64,000 nt of DNA from Meiothermus sp. QL-1. GTDB lineage: Bacteria > Deinococcota > Deinococci > Deinococcales > Thermaceae. Position numbers and translations under genes: made by a program. Location: assembly GCF_003351145.1 (NCBI RefSeq), contig NZ_QQSV01000007.1, positions 43,070 to 107,069 on the forward strand, in the 5' to 3' direction. Numbering within the stretch: the stretch's first letter is position 1; the number at the start of each line of letters is the position of its first letter. The notes under the pieces are model-generated. The model had not been told where the DNA came from. It saw nothing but the letters and a program-made list of their open reading frames with translations, and did not search any database. This document shows positions 32,268 through 42,537 of this stretch, one piece after another.

Positions 32268-33107
32268 ATGAGAGTAGCCCTCGTAACCGACTCGACCTCT
32301 GACCTACAGCAGCGCGCCAGCGAACTGGGCGTAGAGGTGGTACCGCTCTACGTCAACTTCAAGGGCAAGATCCACAAGGACTGGGTGGAGATCACCCCCA
32401 CCGAGATCTTCGAAGGGGTGAAGGCCGGGGCTGAGATGCCCAGCACCAGCCAGCCCTCCCCGGCCGATTTCAAGGCTGTGTATGAGCGGGCTTTGCAAAA
32501 GGCCGACCACGTGCTCTCCATTCACATCTCCTCCAAGCTCTCCGGCACGGTGCAGTCGGCCCAGCTCGCCAGCCAGGACTTCCCCGGCAAAATCACCATC
32601 TTCGACACCCAGGCCGCCAGCATGGGCATCGGGATGATGGTGGAGCGGGCCAGGGAGATGCTGGACCAGGGGGCCGACCTGGGAGAGGTGCTGGTGGAGC
32701 TCGAGCGCATCCGCACCGACCACATCGTGCGCTTCACCCTGGCCACCCTGGAGTACCTCAAGAAAAACGGGCGCATCGGCGGGGCCCAGGCCCTTCTGGG
32801 CAGCCTCCTGGGCATCAAGCCCATCCTGACCCTGAGGGATGGACGGGTGGAGGCGGCGGGCCGGGCCCGGGGCGAGAAAAAAGCCCTGGCCGAGATGGTG
32901 GAGGCCCTGAAAACCTGGGGCCAAGGCCGACAGCGCATCCGCATCTACTACCTCTACAACGGCTCGGAAGAGGACCTCCTCGCCTTCAAGGCCGCCGTGC
33001 AGGCCACCGGGCTGCCCCTGGAGGAGCGGGCCACCCACCGCATCGGAGGGGTTATCTCCACCCACACCGGGCCCGGGGTGGTGGGGTTCTACGCCTATAG
33101 CCTCTGA
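32268..33107 (+). CDS. DegV-family fatty-acid-binding protein (first of a tandem pair)
   Basis: A 279-residue DegV/FakB-type protein that holds a fatty acid for phosphorylation by a FakA-type kinase. It has VTDSTSDL at the N-terminus, STSQPSP near residue 62, HISSKLSGT near residue 90 and a C-terminal HTGPGVVGFY. The ATG follows AAGGAG. TAGACT at 32223-32228 is a plausible -10 with a 40-base leader. The second degV gene follows eight bases later. No fakA kinase is nearby. Confidence 0.9.
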   Translation: MRVALVTDSTSDLQQRASELGVEVVPLYVNFKGKIHKDWVEITPTEIFEGVKAGAEMPSTSQPSPADFKAVYERALQKADHVLSIHISSKLSGTVQSAQLASQDFPGKITIFDTQAASMGIGMMVERAREMLDQGADLGEVLVELERIRTDHIVRFTLATLEYLKKNGRIGGAQALLGSLLGIKPILTLRDGRVEAAGRARGEKKALAEMVEALKTWGQGRQRIRIYYLYNGSEEDLLAFKAAVQATGLPLEERATHRIGGVISTHTGPGVVGFYAYSL

Positions 33108-33115
33108 GGTGGGGT

Positions 33116-33952
33116 ATGTCCTCCATCGCCTTCGTGGCCGACTCCACCCTGGGCCTTTCCCCCCAGGAGGCCCTGCAGCAAGGGGTCCACCTCGTCCCCC
33201 AGCAGGTCATCGTTGAGGGGAAAAGCTTCCGCGACTACCTGGAGATCACCCCTGAGCAGGTGGTCGAGGCCCAGCTCGCTGGGAAAAGGGTGAGCACCAG
33301 CCAGGTTTCCGCCACCGACCTCGAGGCCCTCTACCATGCGCTTCTCCAGCGGTTTGAGCGCGTCCTATCGGTCCACGTCTCGAGCAGGCTCTCCGGCACC
33401 TACGCCGTTGCCTGCATGGTGGCCGAGCGCTTTGGGCCCCGCGTCAAGGTCGTCGACAGCCTGAGCCTGAATGGGGGGCTTTCCTTCGTGCTGGAAGAGG
33501 CCCGGCGCAGGCTTGGGGCAGGCACGCCCTGGGAGCGGCTGGAGGAAGCCCTGAGGTCCTTTTTGGCCCAGGTGCGCGGCTATGTGCTGCCCGCTACCCT
33601 GGCCTATCTCCACCGCGGCGGACGCATCAGCGGCCTGGCCCATTTCGTGGGCTTCTTGCTCAAGGTTTTGCCGGTGCTCGAGGTACACCAGGGGTGGGTG
33701 CGGCCCATCGAACGGGCCCGGGGCTGGCCTAAAGGCCTGCAACGGCTCGCCTGGGCCTTTCACCGGGCTTATCCCCAGGGGGCCCGGGTCATCCTGGCCC
33801 ACGCCCACCACCCCCAGGGCGCGGAAGCCCTTCGACGGCTGGTAAGCCAGGAGGGTGTGGTCATCGAGGGGGTGCGCCAGGCCGGCCCTGCGGTGGCCGC
33901 CCACACCGGCCCGGGCACCGTGGCCCTGTTCGCTGCCCCCAAGCACGGCTGA
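33116..33952 (+). CDS. DegV-family fatty-acid-binding protein (second of a tandem pair)
   Basis: A 278-residue paralogue of the preceding protein, with [27 protein letters not shown] and [10 protein letters not shown]. It keeps the fatty-acid-carboxylate Ser/Thr positions but differs across the pocket, so it may bind a different acyl chain, as FakB1/FakB2 do. The ATG is preceded by GAGGTGGGG. Tandem duplication followed by divergence is the simplest reading. Confidence 0.9.
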   Translation: MSSIAFVADSTLGLSPQEALQQGVHLVPQQVIVEGKSFRDYLEITPEQVVEAQLAGKRVSTSQVSATDLEALYHALLQRFERVLSVHVSSRLSGTYAVACMVAERFGPRVKVVDSLSLNGGLSFVLEEARRRLGAGTPWERLEEALRSFLAQVRGYVLPATLAYLHRGGRISGLAHFVGFLLKVLPVLEVHQGWVRPIERARGWPKGLQRLAWAFHRAYPQGARVILAHAHHPQGAEALRRLVSQEGVVIEGVRQAGPAVAAHTGPGTVALFAAPKHG

Positions 33953-33984
33953 CAACCCCGGGGCCGGCCTGCTATTGTCTGGGC

Positions 33985-34455
33985 GTGCGCGCGGTGGTGC
34001 AGCGGGTATCCGAAGCCAGGGTGGTGGTGGAGGGCCAGACGGTGGGGCAGATTGGGGCCGGCCTGCTCATTCTGCTGGGGGTGGGCCGGGGCGACACCCA
34101 GGAGGACGCCCTCTACCTGGCCCGCAAAATCGCGGCCCTGCGGGTCTTTCCCGACGAGGCCGGCCGGATGAACCGGGCTTTGGGGGAGGTGGGGGGCGAG
34201 GCGCTGGTGGTCTCGCAGTTTACCCTCTACGGCGATACCCGTCGGGGCAACCGGCCCAGTTTTACTGAGGCGGCCCCACCGGATGAGGGCCGGCGGCTTT
34301 ACGAGCGCTTCTGTGAGCTGTTGGCCCAGCAGGGGCTTCACGTGGAGACCGGGGTCTTCCAGGCCCACATGGCGGTGCACCTGGTCAACGACGGGCCGGT
34401 GACGCTATGGCTTGACTCGAGCGAGCGGCACAGCCCCCGCCGGCTGCACCGCTGA
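33985..34455 (+). CDS. dtd: D-aminoacyl-tRNA deacylase
   Basis: A 156-residue DTD that hydrolyses D-aminoacyl-tRNAs and mischarged glycyl-tRNAs. The SQFTLYGD motif (near residue 76) and the C-terminal NDGPVT motif (the gate for chirality, usually NxGPxT) are intact. The GTG is six bases after TATTGT (33973-33978), a leaderless arrangement. A few residues beyond the usual 145-150 form a basic tail (HSPRRLHR). moeA follows 12 bases on. Confidence 0.93.
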   Translation: MRAVVQRVSEARVVVEGQTVGQIGAGLLILLGVGRGDTQEDALYLARKIAALRVFPDEAGRMNRALGEVGGEALVVSQFTLYGDTRRGNRPSFTEAAPPDEGRRLYERFCELLAQQGLHVETGVFQAHMAVHLVNDGPVTLWLDSSERHSPRRLHR

Positions 34456-34467
34456 TACCATAGAGCC

Positions 34468-35691
34468 ATGCGGCAGAATCTATCGGTGGAAGAGGCCCTG
34501 GAGGCCATTTTGGAAGGGGCCAGGCCCATCGCCGAGCTCGAGCCCCTCCCCCTGGCCCAGGCCTACGGGCGCACCCTGGGGGCCGAGCTTTCAGCCCGGG
34601 TCAGCCACCCCGCTGCCGACGATACCGCGGTGGACGGCTACGCCTGCCGCGAGGCCGATACCCGTGGGGCCAGCCCGGAAAATCCGGTGCGGCTGCGGGT
34701 GGTGGGGCTGGCTCCCGCCGGCCAGCCCTTTTCGCAGGAGGTGGGGCCGGGCCAGGCAGTGCAGGTTTTCACCGGTGCTCCCATTCCCCTGGGGGCCGAC
34801 GCGGTGGTGCGGGTGGAGGACACCCGGCGCGAGGGAGAGTTCGTCTGGCTGTTGCGGCCCGCTTCCCCCGCCGACATCCGCCGCCGGGGCGAGGATTTGG
34901 TGGAGGGACAGACCTACCTGCACAAAGGCGACCTGCTCACCCCAGCGCGGGTGGGGCTGGCCGCGGCCATGGGGCACCCAGTCCTGCCGGTGGTGCGGCG
35001 GCCCCGGGTGGGCCTTCTGACCACCGGCGACGAGGTGGTGGAGCCCGGGGAGCCGCTGCCCTACGGCGGGGTCTACAACGCCAACAGCTACACCGTGGCG
35101 GGGCTGGTGGAGGAGGCCGGGGGGGAGCCCGTGTTTTTGGGGAAGGCACCGGATAGCCCCGAGGAGCTGCGAACCCATCTGGCCCAAACACAAGGGCTCG
35201 ACCTGCTGGTGACCACGGGCGGGGTCTCGATGGGCGAGCGCGATGTGGTGCGGAAGCTTTTGGAAGCAGAAGGGCAGATTCACTTCTGGCGGGTGCGCAT
35301 CCAGCCCGGCGGCCCCCTGCTTTGGGCCACCTGGAACGGCCTGCCCTTGCTGGGCCTTCCCGGCAACCCGGTCTCGGCCATGGTGAGCTTTCTGCTCTTC
35401 GGACGGCCCCTCCTCTTCCGGCTGCTGGGCCGCTCCGACCCCCCCTACCAGCAGCTCAGGGCGGTGGCCGAGACCCGTTTTGAGGCCAACCCCGCCCGCC
35501 GGGCCTACCGCCGAGGCATCCTGCGCTGGGCAGGGGGCTACCGCGTGGCCTCCACCGGCAGCCAGTCCAGCGTGGTGCTCCGCTCGATGGCCGTCGGCAA
35601 CGCCCTGGTGGTGGTGGAGGCCGGAAAGCCGGTGCGGGCCGGGGAGGAGGTGGAGGTCATCCCCCTTCCAGGCGGTAAAACAGCAGGCTGA
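34468..35691 (+). CDS. moeA: Molybdopterin molybdenumtransferase MoeA
   Basis: A 407-residue enzyme that inserts molybdate into adenylated molybdopterin. It has the four-domain MoeA layout with DDTAVDGYA near the N-terminus, VFTGAPIPLGADAVV, the TTGDEVVEPG motif and the MPT-binding TTGGVSMGERDVV (catalytic Asp) and GLPGNPVS. The ATG at 34468 is close to TACCAT. The stop overlaps the convergent exported protein gene by 35 bases, the largest tail-to-tail overlap here. Confidence 0.94.
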   Translation: MRQNLSVEEALEAILEGARPIAELEPLPLAQAYGRTLGAELSARVSHPAADDTAVDGYACREADTRGASPENPVRLRVVGLAPAGQPFSQEVGPGQAVQVFTGAPIPLGADAVVRVEDTRREGEFVWLLRPASPADIRRRGEDLVEGQTYLHKGDLLTPARVGLAAAMGHPVLPVVRRPRVGLLTTGDEVVEPGEPLPYGGVYNANSYTVAGLVEEAGGEPVFLGKAPDSPEELRTHLAQTQGLDLLVTTGGVSMGERDVVRKLLEAEGQIHFWRVRIQPGGPLLWATWNGLPLLGLPGNPVSAMVSFLLFGRPLLFRLLGRSDPPYQQLRAVAETRFEANPARRAYRRGILRWAGGYRVASTGSQSSVVLRSMAVGNALVVVEAGKPVRAGEEVEVIPLPGGKTAG

Positions 35692-37336
35692 CCGGCAGGA
35701 AGGAACCGGGAGCCGGGATGAACTCCAGGCTGAGCCGGTCCTGGGTCTCCCGGTGCAAGAGCAGCGGCTGGTCGGGCTGCAGCAGAACCCCGTTGGCCGG
35801 CAAAGGCCACAGAAGGCCGTTTATCCGGATGGCCCCAGCGTAGGGCCCTCCGCGCGGGGAGAAGGCCACCACGCTGCCGCGCGCGTTTTGGACCTCGATG
35901 CGGTAGGTCGCGCCGTAGTTGCCCCGCAGGCGCACCGTCTGGCCGGTGAGGGCATCGGTACCGGAAAGAGGTGGGTCCTGCACCCCATCCCCCAGGACCA
36001 GGCGGCTGGGGGTGGTGCCGAGGTCTACTTGGAGGTGGCGGAGGGCTGAGGGAAAGGTGCCGCGCACGTGGGTGCCATCGGGCTCGAGGCTGGGCAGCAG
36101 GGGAAGCACCTCCATCGCTTGGTCCCAAAGCCCCTCCTCCAGCATCAGCACGCTCAGCGTTGCTGGACCCGTGACCCGCAGGTCGGCCAGCAGGTGCACC
36201 CCCTGGCCCGGCGCCAGCGGGGCCGAGCGGTAGAGCACGAGCGTCTGCCCGGGCATCAGCCGCATCTCCTCGCCCGGCTGGGCCTGCCAGAAGTCCAGCA
36301 GGCTGCCCTGGCCCAGCACCGCCACCACCCGGGTGGCCGCGGTCTCCCCCAGCCGCTCCACCCCCAGTCCAAGGGGGGCCGCGCCGGCATTGCTCGCCAG
36401 CACCACCAGCCGGGCCAGACGCCCGGTGGCGTTCACATGGTGGGCCAGCAGGCGGATAGGACCGCTTACCGTATCAGCGTAGAGGAGGCCCGAGGTGGGC
36501 ACCTGCTCGGGCGAGTTGGAGAGCAGAAGCGTAAGCGGTTCGTCCTGGCGCACAGCTTCCAGCAAGGGGTAGGCCAGCACCCCGGGGTCGGGGAAGGTGC
36601 GGCCTGGCGCATAGAAGCGCAGGGCATAGGCCAACGGGGTGTAAAGCACCTCGGGCACCACCTGGATGCGGCGGGTAAAGGGCTCGCTGCTGAGGCCCGC
36701 GCGGTTGGTGGCCACCAGGGTGATGACCCTCTCCCCCGGGGTGAAGTAGGCCTCCTCCAGCCCGGTGAAGTTGAAGGCCAGCGGCTGGCCGTCCGGGTCG
36801 TAGGAGTAGTTCACCACCCGCACCGGCTCACCGATGCGATAGACGGTCTTGTCGGTAAGGAAGCGGGCCACCGGCCGGTTGGGTTCCCGAAAAGAAGCTG
36901 GGGGGGTGTAGCTCAGGAGGAGAGCGCGCTGGGCCGGGTCGTAGACCAGCGTGGCCCCCAGGGCGGCCTCGAGGCCCCGGGCGGTGATGAAGAACACCCC
37001 TTCGATGACCTGGCCCACCTCCCCCAGGGCCAGTTCCCGCCCCTCCAGCCGGGCCGTGTTGCTGCCGGGGTAGAGCTCGAGCCGGCCCAGCCGGACCCCA
37101 GCCGCACCGTTCTGGAGGCTCTCCAGCTCCACCCCCAAAGCCCGCGCCGTCTCCCGCAGCGGCAGCAGGGCCCGCCCCCCCACCACCCGAGGAGGGGGCA
37201 GCAGGACCAGGGGCGCGCCGTTCAGAAAGGCCGCCCCACTCCCCAGGTCCAGCAAAAGCTGGCGGGTGGCGATGGGCTGGGCAAGAGCCCAGCCGAAACC
37301 AAGCAGAAAAGCCAGTCCTAAACGCAAAATTCCCAC
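35657..37336 (-). CDS. Exported protein with N-terminal stalk-like (copper amine oxidase N-type) domain
   Basis: A 559-residue protein with a signal peptide (GILRLGLAFLLGFGWALAQ) and an N-terminal region (about 25-165) that looks like the copper amine oxidase N-terminal or stalk domain (LLPLRETARALGVELE, GQVIEGVFFITARGLEAALGA). A PKD-like segment follows (VRVVNYSYDPDGQPLAFNFTG) and then a long beta-rich C-terminal part. Such domains sit on bacterial cell surfaces. The GTG start at 37336 lies close to TAGGCT. Function unknown; it may bind cell wall or another envelope protein. Confidence 0.78.
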   Translation of the reverse strand: MGILRLGLAFLLGFGWALAQPIATRQLLLDLGSGAAFLNGAPLVLLPPPRVVGGRALLPLRETARALGVELESLQNGAAGVRLGRLELYPGSNTARLEGRELALGEVGQVIEGVFFITARGLEAALGATLVYDPAQRALLLSYTPPASFREPNRPVARFLTDKTVYRIGEPVRVVNYSYDPDGQPLAFNFTGLEEAYFTPGERVITLVATNRAGLSSEPFTRRIQVVPEVLYTPLAYALRFYAPGRTFPDPGVLAYPLLEAVRQDEPLTLLLSNSPEQVPTSGLLYADTVSGPIRLLAHHVNATGRLARLVVLASNAGAAPLGLGVERLGETAATRVVAVLGQGSLLDFWQAQPGEEMRLMPGQTLVLYRSAPLAPGQGVHLLADLRVTGPATLSVLMLEEGLWDQAMEVLPLLPSLEPDGTHVRGTFPSALRHLQVDLGTTPSRLVLGDGVQDPPLSGTDALTGQTVRLRGNYGATYRIEVQNARGSVVAFSPRGGPYAGAIRINGLLWPLPANGVLLQPDQPLLLHRETQDRLSLEFIPAPGSFLPVSLLFYRLEGG

Positions 37337-37394
37337 ACCGCCAGCCTAGCAAAGCCTGCGCGGGATGGCGAAGGCTGGGGTAAACTCTGAGGGG

Positions 37395-38687
37395 ATGGCC
37401 CTCGACCCTATCGAGCTCGAGCTGCGCCAGGACCCTCTGGCCTTCTTCCTCCACCTCTCCCGCACCAGCCCCGATATCACCACCTTCCGCTTCGCCTCGG
37501 GCAAGGAAATCGTCTTCCTCAACCACCCCGACCTGATCCGCGAGGTGCTCATCGAACGGGCAGAGGCCTTCCACAAGTCCGACCTGACCCGGGCCTTCGC
37601 GGGGGGCATGGGCAACGGCATCCTGGTCTCAGAGGGCGAGTTCTGGAAGCAGCAGGTGCGCATCATGCGCCCGGCCTTCCACTACAAGCGCCTCCAGGGC
37701 TACGCCGAGGTGATGCGGCGCTTCACCTTGGAGATGCTCTCGCACTGGCAAAACGGCGAGATCCGCCACCTGGAAGAGGATATGAACGCCCTCACGCTGC
37801 GGGTGGTGGCCAAGTGCATGTTCGACGTGGAGGCGGGAGAGGACCGCGAAATCATGCACCGGGCCATCATGCTGGGGCAGAAGGTGGTGGGGGAGATGGT
37901 CTACGGCTGGCTCAACCTGCCCCACTGGCACCCGGGCCTGAACCGCGACGGCATCCGGGTGGTGCGGGCCCTAAACGACATGGTCAGCCGCCATATCGCC
38001 TGCCGGCGGGCCCGCGGCGAGCTGGGGGACGACCTCCTCTCTATGCTTTTGGAAGCGCAGAAAGACCCTCAGGTGGCCCTCTCCGACCGGCAGCTTCGCG
38101 ACGAGGTCCTCACCGTAATCACCGCCGGCCTCGAGACCACCGCCAACGCCCTGGTCTGGACCTGGTACCTGCTCGACCGGCACCCCGAGGTGCGGGCCAG
38201 GCTCGAGGCCGAGGTGGACGCCCTAGGCGGCCCTCCCGGCTTCGAGGAGGTGCAGCGCCTGCCCTACTTGGACCAGGTCTTCAAGGAGAGCCTGCGGCTT
38301 TATCCCCCGGTCTGGATCATCGGGCGGGAAAACGTGGAGGCGCTGGAGCTTGGGGGGATGCAGCTTCCACCCAGGACCCAGATCGTGATGAGCCAGTGGG
38401 CCACCCACCGCGACCCCCGCTTCTTCGAACAGCCCGAGGCCTTCATCCCCGAGCGCTGGACCCCCGAGTTCGAAAAAAGCCTGCCCAAAGGGGCCTACTT
38501 CCCCTTCAGCCTGGGCCCCAGGGTCTGCACCGGCCAGGGCTTCGCCACCGTCGAGTACAAGATTATCGTGGCCACGGTGCTGCAGCGCTTCCGGCTCGAG
38601 CTGGCCCGCCCGGCCCCAGTTCGCCCCGAGCCCAACTTCACCCTCTGCCCCCATGGAGGGCTGCCCATGCGGGTGCGGGCCCGCTAA
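37395..38687 (+). CDS. Cytochrome P450, possible carotenoid hydroxylase
   Basis: A 430-residue P450 with I-helix oxygen motif AGLETTANA, ExxR (KESLRLYPP), PERW and heme loop FSLGPRVCTG (Cys is the axial ligand). The K-helix context SLRLYPPVWII and PFSLGPRVC resemble Thermus CYP175A1, a beta-carotene 3-hydroxylase, and Deinococcus CYP287A1, which hydroxylates a carotenoid ring. The crt locus is 14 kb away, so such a role is plausible but unproven. The ATG is eight bases after TAAACT (37381-37386). The stop shares CTAA with nrnA. No redox partner gene is adjacent. Confidence 0.88.
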   Translation: MALDPIELELRQDPLAFFLHLSRTSPDITTFRFASGKEIVFLNHPDLIREVLIERAEAFHKSDLTRAFAGGMGNGILVSEGEFWKQQVRIMRPAFHYKRLQGYAEVMRRFTLEMLSHWQNGEIRHLEEDMNALTLRVVAKCMFDVEAGEDREIMHRAIMLGQKVVGEMVYGWLNLPHWHPGLNRDGIRVVRALNDMVSRHIACRRARGELGDDLLSMLLEAQKDPQVALSDRQLRDEVLTVITAGLETTANALVWTWYLLDRHPEVRARLEAEVDALGGPPGFEEVQRLPYLDQVFKESLRLYPPVWIIGRENVEALELGGMQLPPRTQIVMSQWATHRDPRFFEQPEAFIPERWTPEFEKSLPKGAYFPFSLGPRVCTGQGFATVEYKIIVATVLQRFRLELARPAPVRPEPNFTLCPHGGLPMRVRAR

Positions 38688-39661
38688 AGGTAGCCGGTCC
38701 GCCTCAGCTCCTCCTCCACCGCCGCCAGCACCCGCTGGTAGGCCTCCTCCAGCCCCACCCCCCGCAGGGTGGCCCCCGCCGCCGGCACGTGCCCACCGCC
38801 GCCCAGACTCACCGCCACCGCCTGGGCCGAGACCCCACCCCGGCTGCGGATGCTGAGCTTGATGCCCTCCTCCCGCTCGCGCAGAAAGACCGCAATCTGG
38901 CTGCCCTCGGCATAGCGGATGAGGCCCACGAAGTCGTCGGAGTCCTCCACCTGAACCCCAGGCGGCAGGTGGGCGGTGACCAGGAGGCCCCCAAAGTGGA
39001 AGGCCACCGTGGAGAGCACCGCCCCCAGCGCCCGGAAGTAGCTGGCCGGGCGCCACTGCAACCGGTCGGTGAGTTCGGCCAGCGGGACCCCATAGCCCAC
39101 CAGCTCCGCCGCGGTGTGGAGCACCTCGGGGGTGGTGTTGGCGAAGCGGAAGTTGCCGGTGTCGGTGATAATCCCGGTGAGCACCGGGGTGGCGATCTCC
39201 GGAGTCCAGACCACCCCCAGGGCGTCGACTAGGTCCTTGACCATCTGCGCGGTGGCGGCCTTGGAGGGGTCCACCACCGCAAGGCAACCAAAGCGGGGGT
39301 TGGTGCCGTGGTGGTCGATGTTGACCACGAAGCCCTCCACCGGAGCCCCGGCCACCCGCCCCGGCTCGGCCGCGTCCAGCACCACCAACAGGGCGCCCTC
39401 GGGCAGGCGCTCGAGGGGGCCTGTGTACTCCTCCTCGCGGACCAAAAAGCGCAGATAGCGCGGCGGCTCGGCAATCCAAAAGGCTTCTTTGCCCAAGGCC
39501 CTGAGCGCCCGGTAAAGCCCCAGGGACGAACCAATGGCATCACCATCGGGGTCTACATGGGAAACCACGAAAATAGGCCCCTTGTGCGCCCGCAAAGCAT
39601 CGGCCACAGCGCGAATTTTCTCTCTGTATTGAAGCTCGGGGCCATTACACACAGCATCCAT
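38684..39661 (-). CDS. nrnA: DHH/DHHA1 phosphoesterase (NrnA-type nanoRNase/pAp phosphatase)
   Basis: A 325-residue phosphodiesterase that degrades nanoRNAs (2-5 nt) and can dephosphorylate pAp. DHH-domain motifs: HVDPDGDAIGS near residue 33, VLDAAEPGR near residue 84, IDHHGTN near residue 108, and GIITDTGNFRF. The DHHA1 domain ends with GGGGHVPAAGA, the substrate-binding glycine motif. The ATG at 39661 follows GAGGGGGG; in-frame upstream codons have no homology. TATAGT nine bases upstream may be the -10. Confidence 0.93.
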   Translation of the reverse strand: MDAVCNGPELQYREKIRAVADALRAHKGPIFVVSHVDPDGDAIGSSLGLYRALRALGKEAFWIAEPPRYLRFLVREEEYTGPLERLPEGALLVVLDAAEPGRVAGAPVEGFVVNIDHHGTNPRFGCLAVVDPSKAATAQMVKDLVDALGVVWTPEIATPVLTGIITDTGNFRFANTTPEVLHTAAELVGYGVPLAELTDRLQWRPASYFRALGAVLSTVAFHFGGLLVTAHLPPGVQVEDSDDFVGLIRYAEGSQIAVFLREREEGIKLSIRSRGGVSAQAVAVSLGGGGHVPAAGATLRGVGLEEAYQRVLAAVEEELRRTGYL

Positions 39662-39736
39662 ACCCCCCTCACTATAAGGGCAGAAGCCTAGCGCAATCTG
39701 ATAGCAGGGTGTGAAACCCGGCTTATAATCCCGCTT

Positions 39737-41008
39737 GTGGACTGGCGGATTCCTCCTACCCGTTCCCTGAAGGGCCGGCTGCGGGTGCCGGGCGACAAAT
39801 CGGTCACCCACCGCGGCCTGATGCTGGCCGCCCTGGCCGAGGGGGAGAGCACCCTCTACTACCCCCTCAAGGCCGGGGACACCCTCTCCACCGCCCAGGC
39901 CCTACGCCAGCTCGGGGCTGAAATCAACGATGCAGGCGAGCACTTCCGCATCCGGGGAGTGGGCCTGCGCCTGAAAGAACCCCCTGATGTGCTGGACTGC
40001 GGCAATGCCGGCACCCTGATGCGCCTTCTGGCCGGTCTTCTGGCAGGCCAGGAGGTCTTCGCAGTGCTGAGCGGCGATGCCTCCCTGAGGCGGCGGCCCA
40101 TGGGCCGGGTGACCCTGCCCCTGAGGCAGATGGGGGCCCGGATCGAGGGACGGGAGGGCGGCCGGCTGGCCCCCCTGGCCATCCGGGGCGGGGGGCTGCG
40201 GGGCATCCACTACGAGATGCCGGTGGCCAGCGCCCAGGTCAAAAGCGCCGTCCTGCTGGCCGGGCTTTTCGCCGAGGAGGACACCGAGGTGGTGGAGCCG
40301 GCCCCCACCCGCGACCACACCGAGCGGGCCTTCCGCCACTACGGGCTGCCCCTCGAGGTGGAGGGCAACCTCATCCGCACCCGCCGGGCCGACCCATTCC
40401 AGGCCCGGGACCTGGTGGTCCCCGGCGACTTCAGCAGCGCGGCCTTCTTCGTCGTAGCGGCCCTCATCACCCCCGAGTCGGACCTCACGCTGGAGGGCGT
40501 GGGCCTCAACCCCACCCGCACGGGTCTGCTCACGGTGCTAAAGGAGATGGGGGCCGATATCGCCTGGGCCATCACCGAGGGCGAGGAGGGGGAGCCGGTG
40601 GGGTGGATCCGGGCGCGCTCCTCCAGGCTGAGGGGTCTCTCTGTGGACCCCAAGCTCATCCCGCTCATGATCGATGAAATCCCTGCCCTGGCCGCGGCCG
40701 CCGCCTGGGCCGAGGGCGAGACCTACATCCCCAACCTGGCCGAGCTCCGGGTCAAGGAGTCCGACCGGCTCTCGGCCATCGCCAAGAATCTAGAGAACCT
40801 GGGGGTGCCGGTGGAGGCCGGGGAGGACTGGTTGCGGATTCGGGGCGGGCGGGTCCAGGGCGGGGTGGTGGAGCCCTTCCACGACCACCGCATCGCCATG
40901 GCCTTTGCGGTCTGCGGCCTGCCCACGGGGGTGGTAGTGCGGGAGGCCGAGTGGGCCCGCATCTCCTTTCCCAGTTTCTTCGAGGACCTAGAGGGCCTTC
41001 GCGGCTAG
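39737..41008 (+). CDS. aroA: 3-phosphoshikimate 1-carboxyvinyltransferase (EPSP synthase)
   Basis: A 423-residue EPSP synthase of the shikimate pathway, making aromatic amino acid precursors. Motifs: [12 protein letters not shown] (PEP/S3P lysine), [15 protein letters not shown], the RRRPMGR segment, [11 protein letters not shown] and ESDRLSAIA with [17 protein letters not shown] is close to the class I signature, with Leu at the position typical of some thermophiles. The GTG is seven bases after a perfect TATAAT (39724-39729), the strongest leaderless promoter in the window. cmk follows four bases on. Confidence 0.95.
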   Translation: MDWRIPPTRSLKGRLRVPGDKSVTHRGLMLAALAEGESTLYYPLKAGDTLSTAQALRQLGAEINDAGEHFRIRGVGLRLKEPPDVLDCGNAGTLMRLLAGLLAGQEVFAVLSGDASLRRRPMGRVTLPLRQMGARIEGREGGRLAPLAIRGGGLRGIHYEMPVASAQVKSAVLLAGLFAEEDTEVVEPAPTRDHTERAFRHYGLPLEVEGNLIRTRRADPFQARDLVVPGDFSSAAFFVVAALITPESDLTLEGVGLNPTRTGLLTVLKEMGADIAWAITEGEEGEPVGWIRARSSRLRGLSVDPKLIPLMIDEIPALAAAAAWAEGETYIPNLAELRVKESDRLSAIAKNLENLGVPVEAGEDWLRIRGGRVQGGVVEPFHDHRIAMAFAVCGLPTGVVVREAEWARISFPSFFEDLEGLRG

Positions 41009-41012
41009 GGTC

Positions 41013-41636
41013 ATGTGCGGGATCATCACCATCGACGGCCCCTCGGCCTCCGGCAAGACCAGCGTAGCCCAGCGGGTGGCCAGGCGGCTCGGCATCCCCT
41101 ATATCTCAAGCGGCCTGCTCTACCGGGCCATAGCCCTGGCCTGTTTGCGCGAGAACCTGCCGCCTGAGGCCATCGAGGAGCGCCTACCCCACTACCGCCT
41201 CGAGCTTTACCCCACCCAGGGCGAGAACCGGGTCTACCTGAACGGCGAGGAGGTGAGTTCGGCCCTGCACAGCCTTGAGGTGGACCGCTGGGTCTCCGCG
41301 GTGGCCCGGCACCCTGGGGTGCGGGCCTTTGTGAACCAGGTGCTGCGGCAGATTCCCCCGCCCTTTGTGGTGGACGGGCGCGACATGGGCCGCGCGGTCT
41401 TCCCCGAGGCCTGCCACAAGTTCTACCTAACCGCCAGCCCCGAGGTGCGGGCCCGCCGCCGGATGCCCGAGCGCGGGGCGGCTTTCGAGACCGTGCTGGC
41501 CGAGATCAACCGCCGCGACGAGGCCGACCGGCAGCAAAGCGCCCCGGCCCCCGACGCCATCGTCCTGGACACCAGTGCACTGGAACTGGAAGAGGTGGTG
41601 GAAGCGGTGCTGCAAAGCCTGGCGGCCTCAAAGTAG
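41013..41636 (+). CDS. cmk: (d)CMP kinase
   Basis: A 207-residue nucleoside monophosphate kinase that makes CDP/dCDP from CMP/dCMP. The P-loop is [10 protein letters not shown] (about 8-17), followed by [10 protein letters not shown], the CMP-binding [11 protein letters not shown], and a lid containing [11 protein letters not shown]. Directly downstream of aroA, as in many bacteria (aroA-cmk-rpsA), but here rpsA is absent. The stop overlaps the convergent prenyltransferase gene by nine bases. Confidence 0.94.
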   Translation: MCGIITIDGPSASGKTSVAQRVARRLGIPYISSGLLYRAIALACLRENLPPEAIEERLPHYRLELYPTQGENRVYLNGEEVSSALHSLEVDRWVSAVARHPGVRAFVNQVLRQIPPPFVVDGRDMGRAVFPEACHKFYLTASPEVRARRRMPERGAAFETVLAEINRRDEADRQQSAPAPDAIVLDTSALELEEVVEAVLQSLAASK

Positions 41637-42485
41637 AGTGTCCAGCGCGATGGCGACAAGCATGCCCAGGCTTACCCCCACATTGGCGTGGAAGAAGGCC
41701 TGGTCCACCCGGCTCAGGTCATCAGGCCGTACCAGCCGGTGTTCGTACCAAAGCAGCCCTCCTACCCCCAGCACCCCCAGGTAGTAGGGCCAGCCCGCCC
41801 CGCTCAGGAATCCTGTGAGCAGGAAAAAAGCCAGGGTAAGGGCGTGGCAGGCCCGGGCCACCACCAGGGCCTTCGGGATGCCAAAGCGGGCCGGGACGCT
41901 GTGAATCCCGTTCTTGCGGTCGAAATCGTAATCCTGGGTGGCATAGAGGATGTCAAAGCCGGCCAACCAGAAGGCCACCCCGGCCCACAGGGCAAAAAGC
42001 GCCGGCTCGAAGGCCCCCGTCACCGCAATCCAACCGCCCGCTGCGGCTGCCCCCACGGTCAGGCCCAGCCAGAAGTGGCAGAGCCAGGTAAAGCGCTTGG
42101 TGTAGCTGTAGCCCACCAGGAAGAAGAGGGCCACCGGCAGAAGCTGGGCGGTCAGGGGGTTCAGGTTGAAGGCCGCCAGGCTCAAAAGCAAAAGCCCCAC
42201 CCCCGCCAAAACCAGCACCTCCCCCGGCCTCACCAGGCCCCGCGGCAGATGGCGGCCTGCAGTGCGGGGGTTGGCCGCGTCGATGTGCTGGTCAATTAGG
42301 CGGTTGAGGGCCATGGCCCCGGTGCGGGCCCCCACCATGGCCACCGTCACCCAGGCGAAAACCTCCCAGCCCGGCCAGCCCCGCGCCGCAAGCAGCATCC
42401 CCCCGTAGGCAAAGGGCAGGGCAAAGAGGGTGTGCTCGAAGCGGATGAGCTCGAGGTAGGTCTTGAGGCGGCTTAGGCTCAGCAT
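41628..42485 (-). CDS. UbiA-like polyprenyltransferase (MqnP/MenA-type)
   Basis: A 285-residue membrane prenyltransferase with about eight or nine hydrophobic helices. The first Asp motif [15 protein letters not shown] and the second [13 protein letters not shown] bind Mg-diphosphate. It attaches a polyprenyl chain to an aromatic acid. In Thermaceae, which use the futalosine route, this type is the menaquinone prenyltransferase MqnP, so that is the most likely role. The ATG at 42485 is seven bases after TAAACT (42493-42498), leaderless. Confidence 0.87.
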   Translation of the reverse strand: MLSLSRLKTYLELIRFEHTLFALPFAYGGMLLAARGWPGWEVFAWVTVAMVGARTGAMALNRLIDQHIDAANPRTAGRHLPRGLVRPGEVLVLAGVGLLLLSLAAFNLNPLTAQLLPVALFFLVGYSYTKRFTWLCHFWLGLTVGAAAAGGWIAVTGAFEPALFALWAGVAFWLAGFDILYATQDYDFDRKNGIHSVPARFGIPKALVVARACHALTLAFFLLTGFLSGAGWPYYLGVLGVGGLLWYEHRLVRPDDLSRVDQAFFHANVGVSLGMLVAIALDTLL

Positions 42486-42537
42486 AGGCCCAAGTTTAAC
42501 TGCTCCGGCCCCCAAGCAGCTTTCCCCAGGACGGCTT

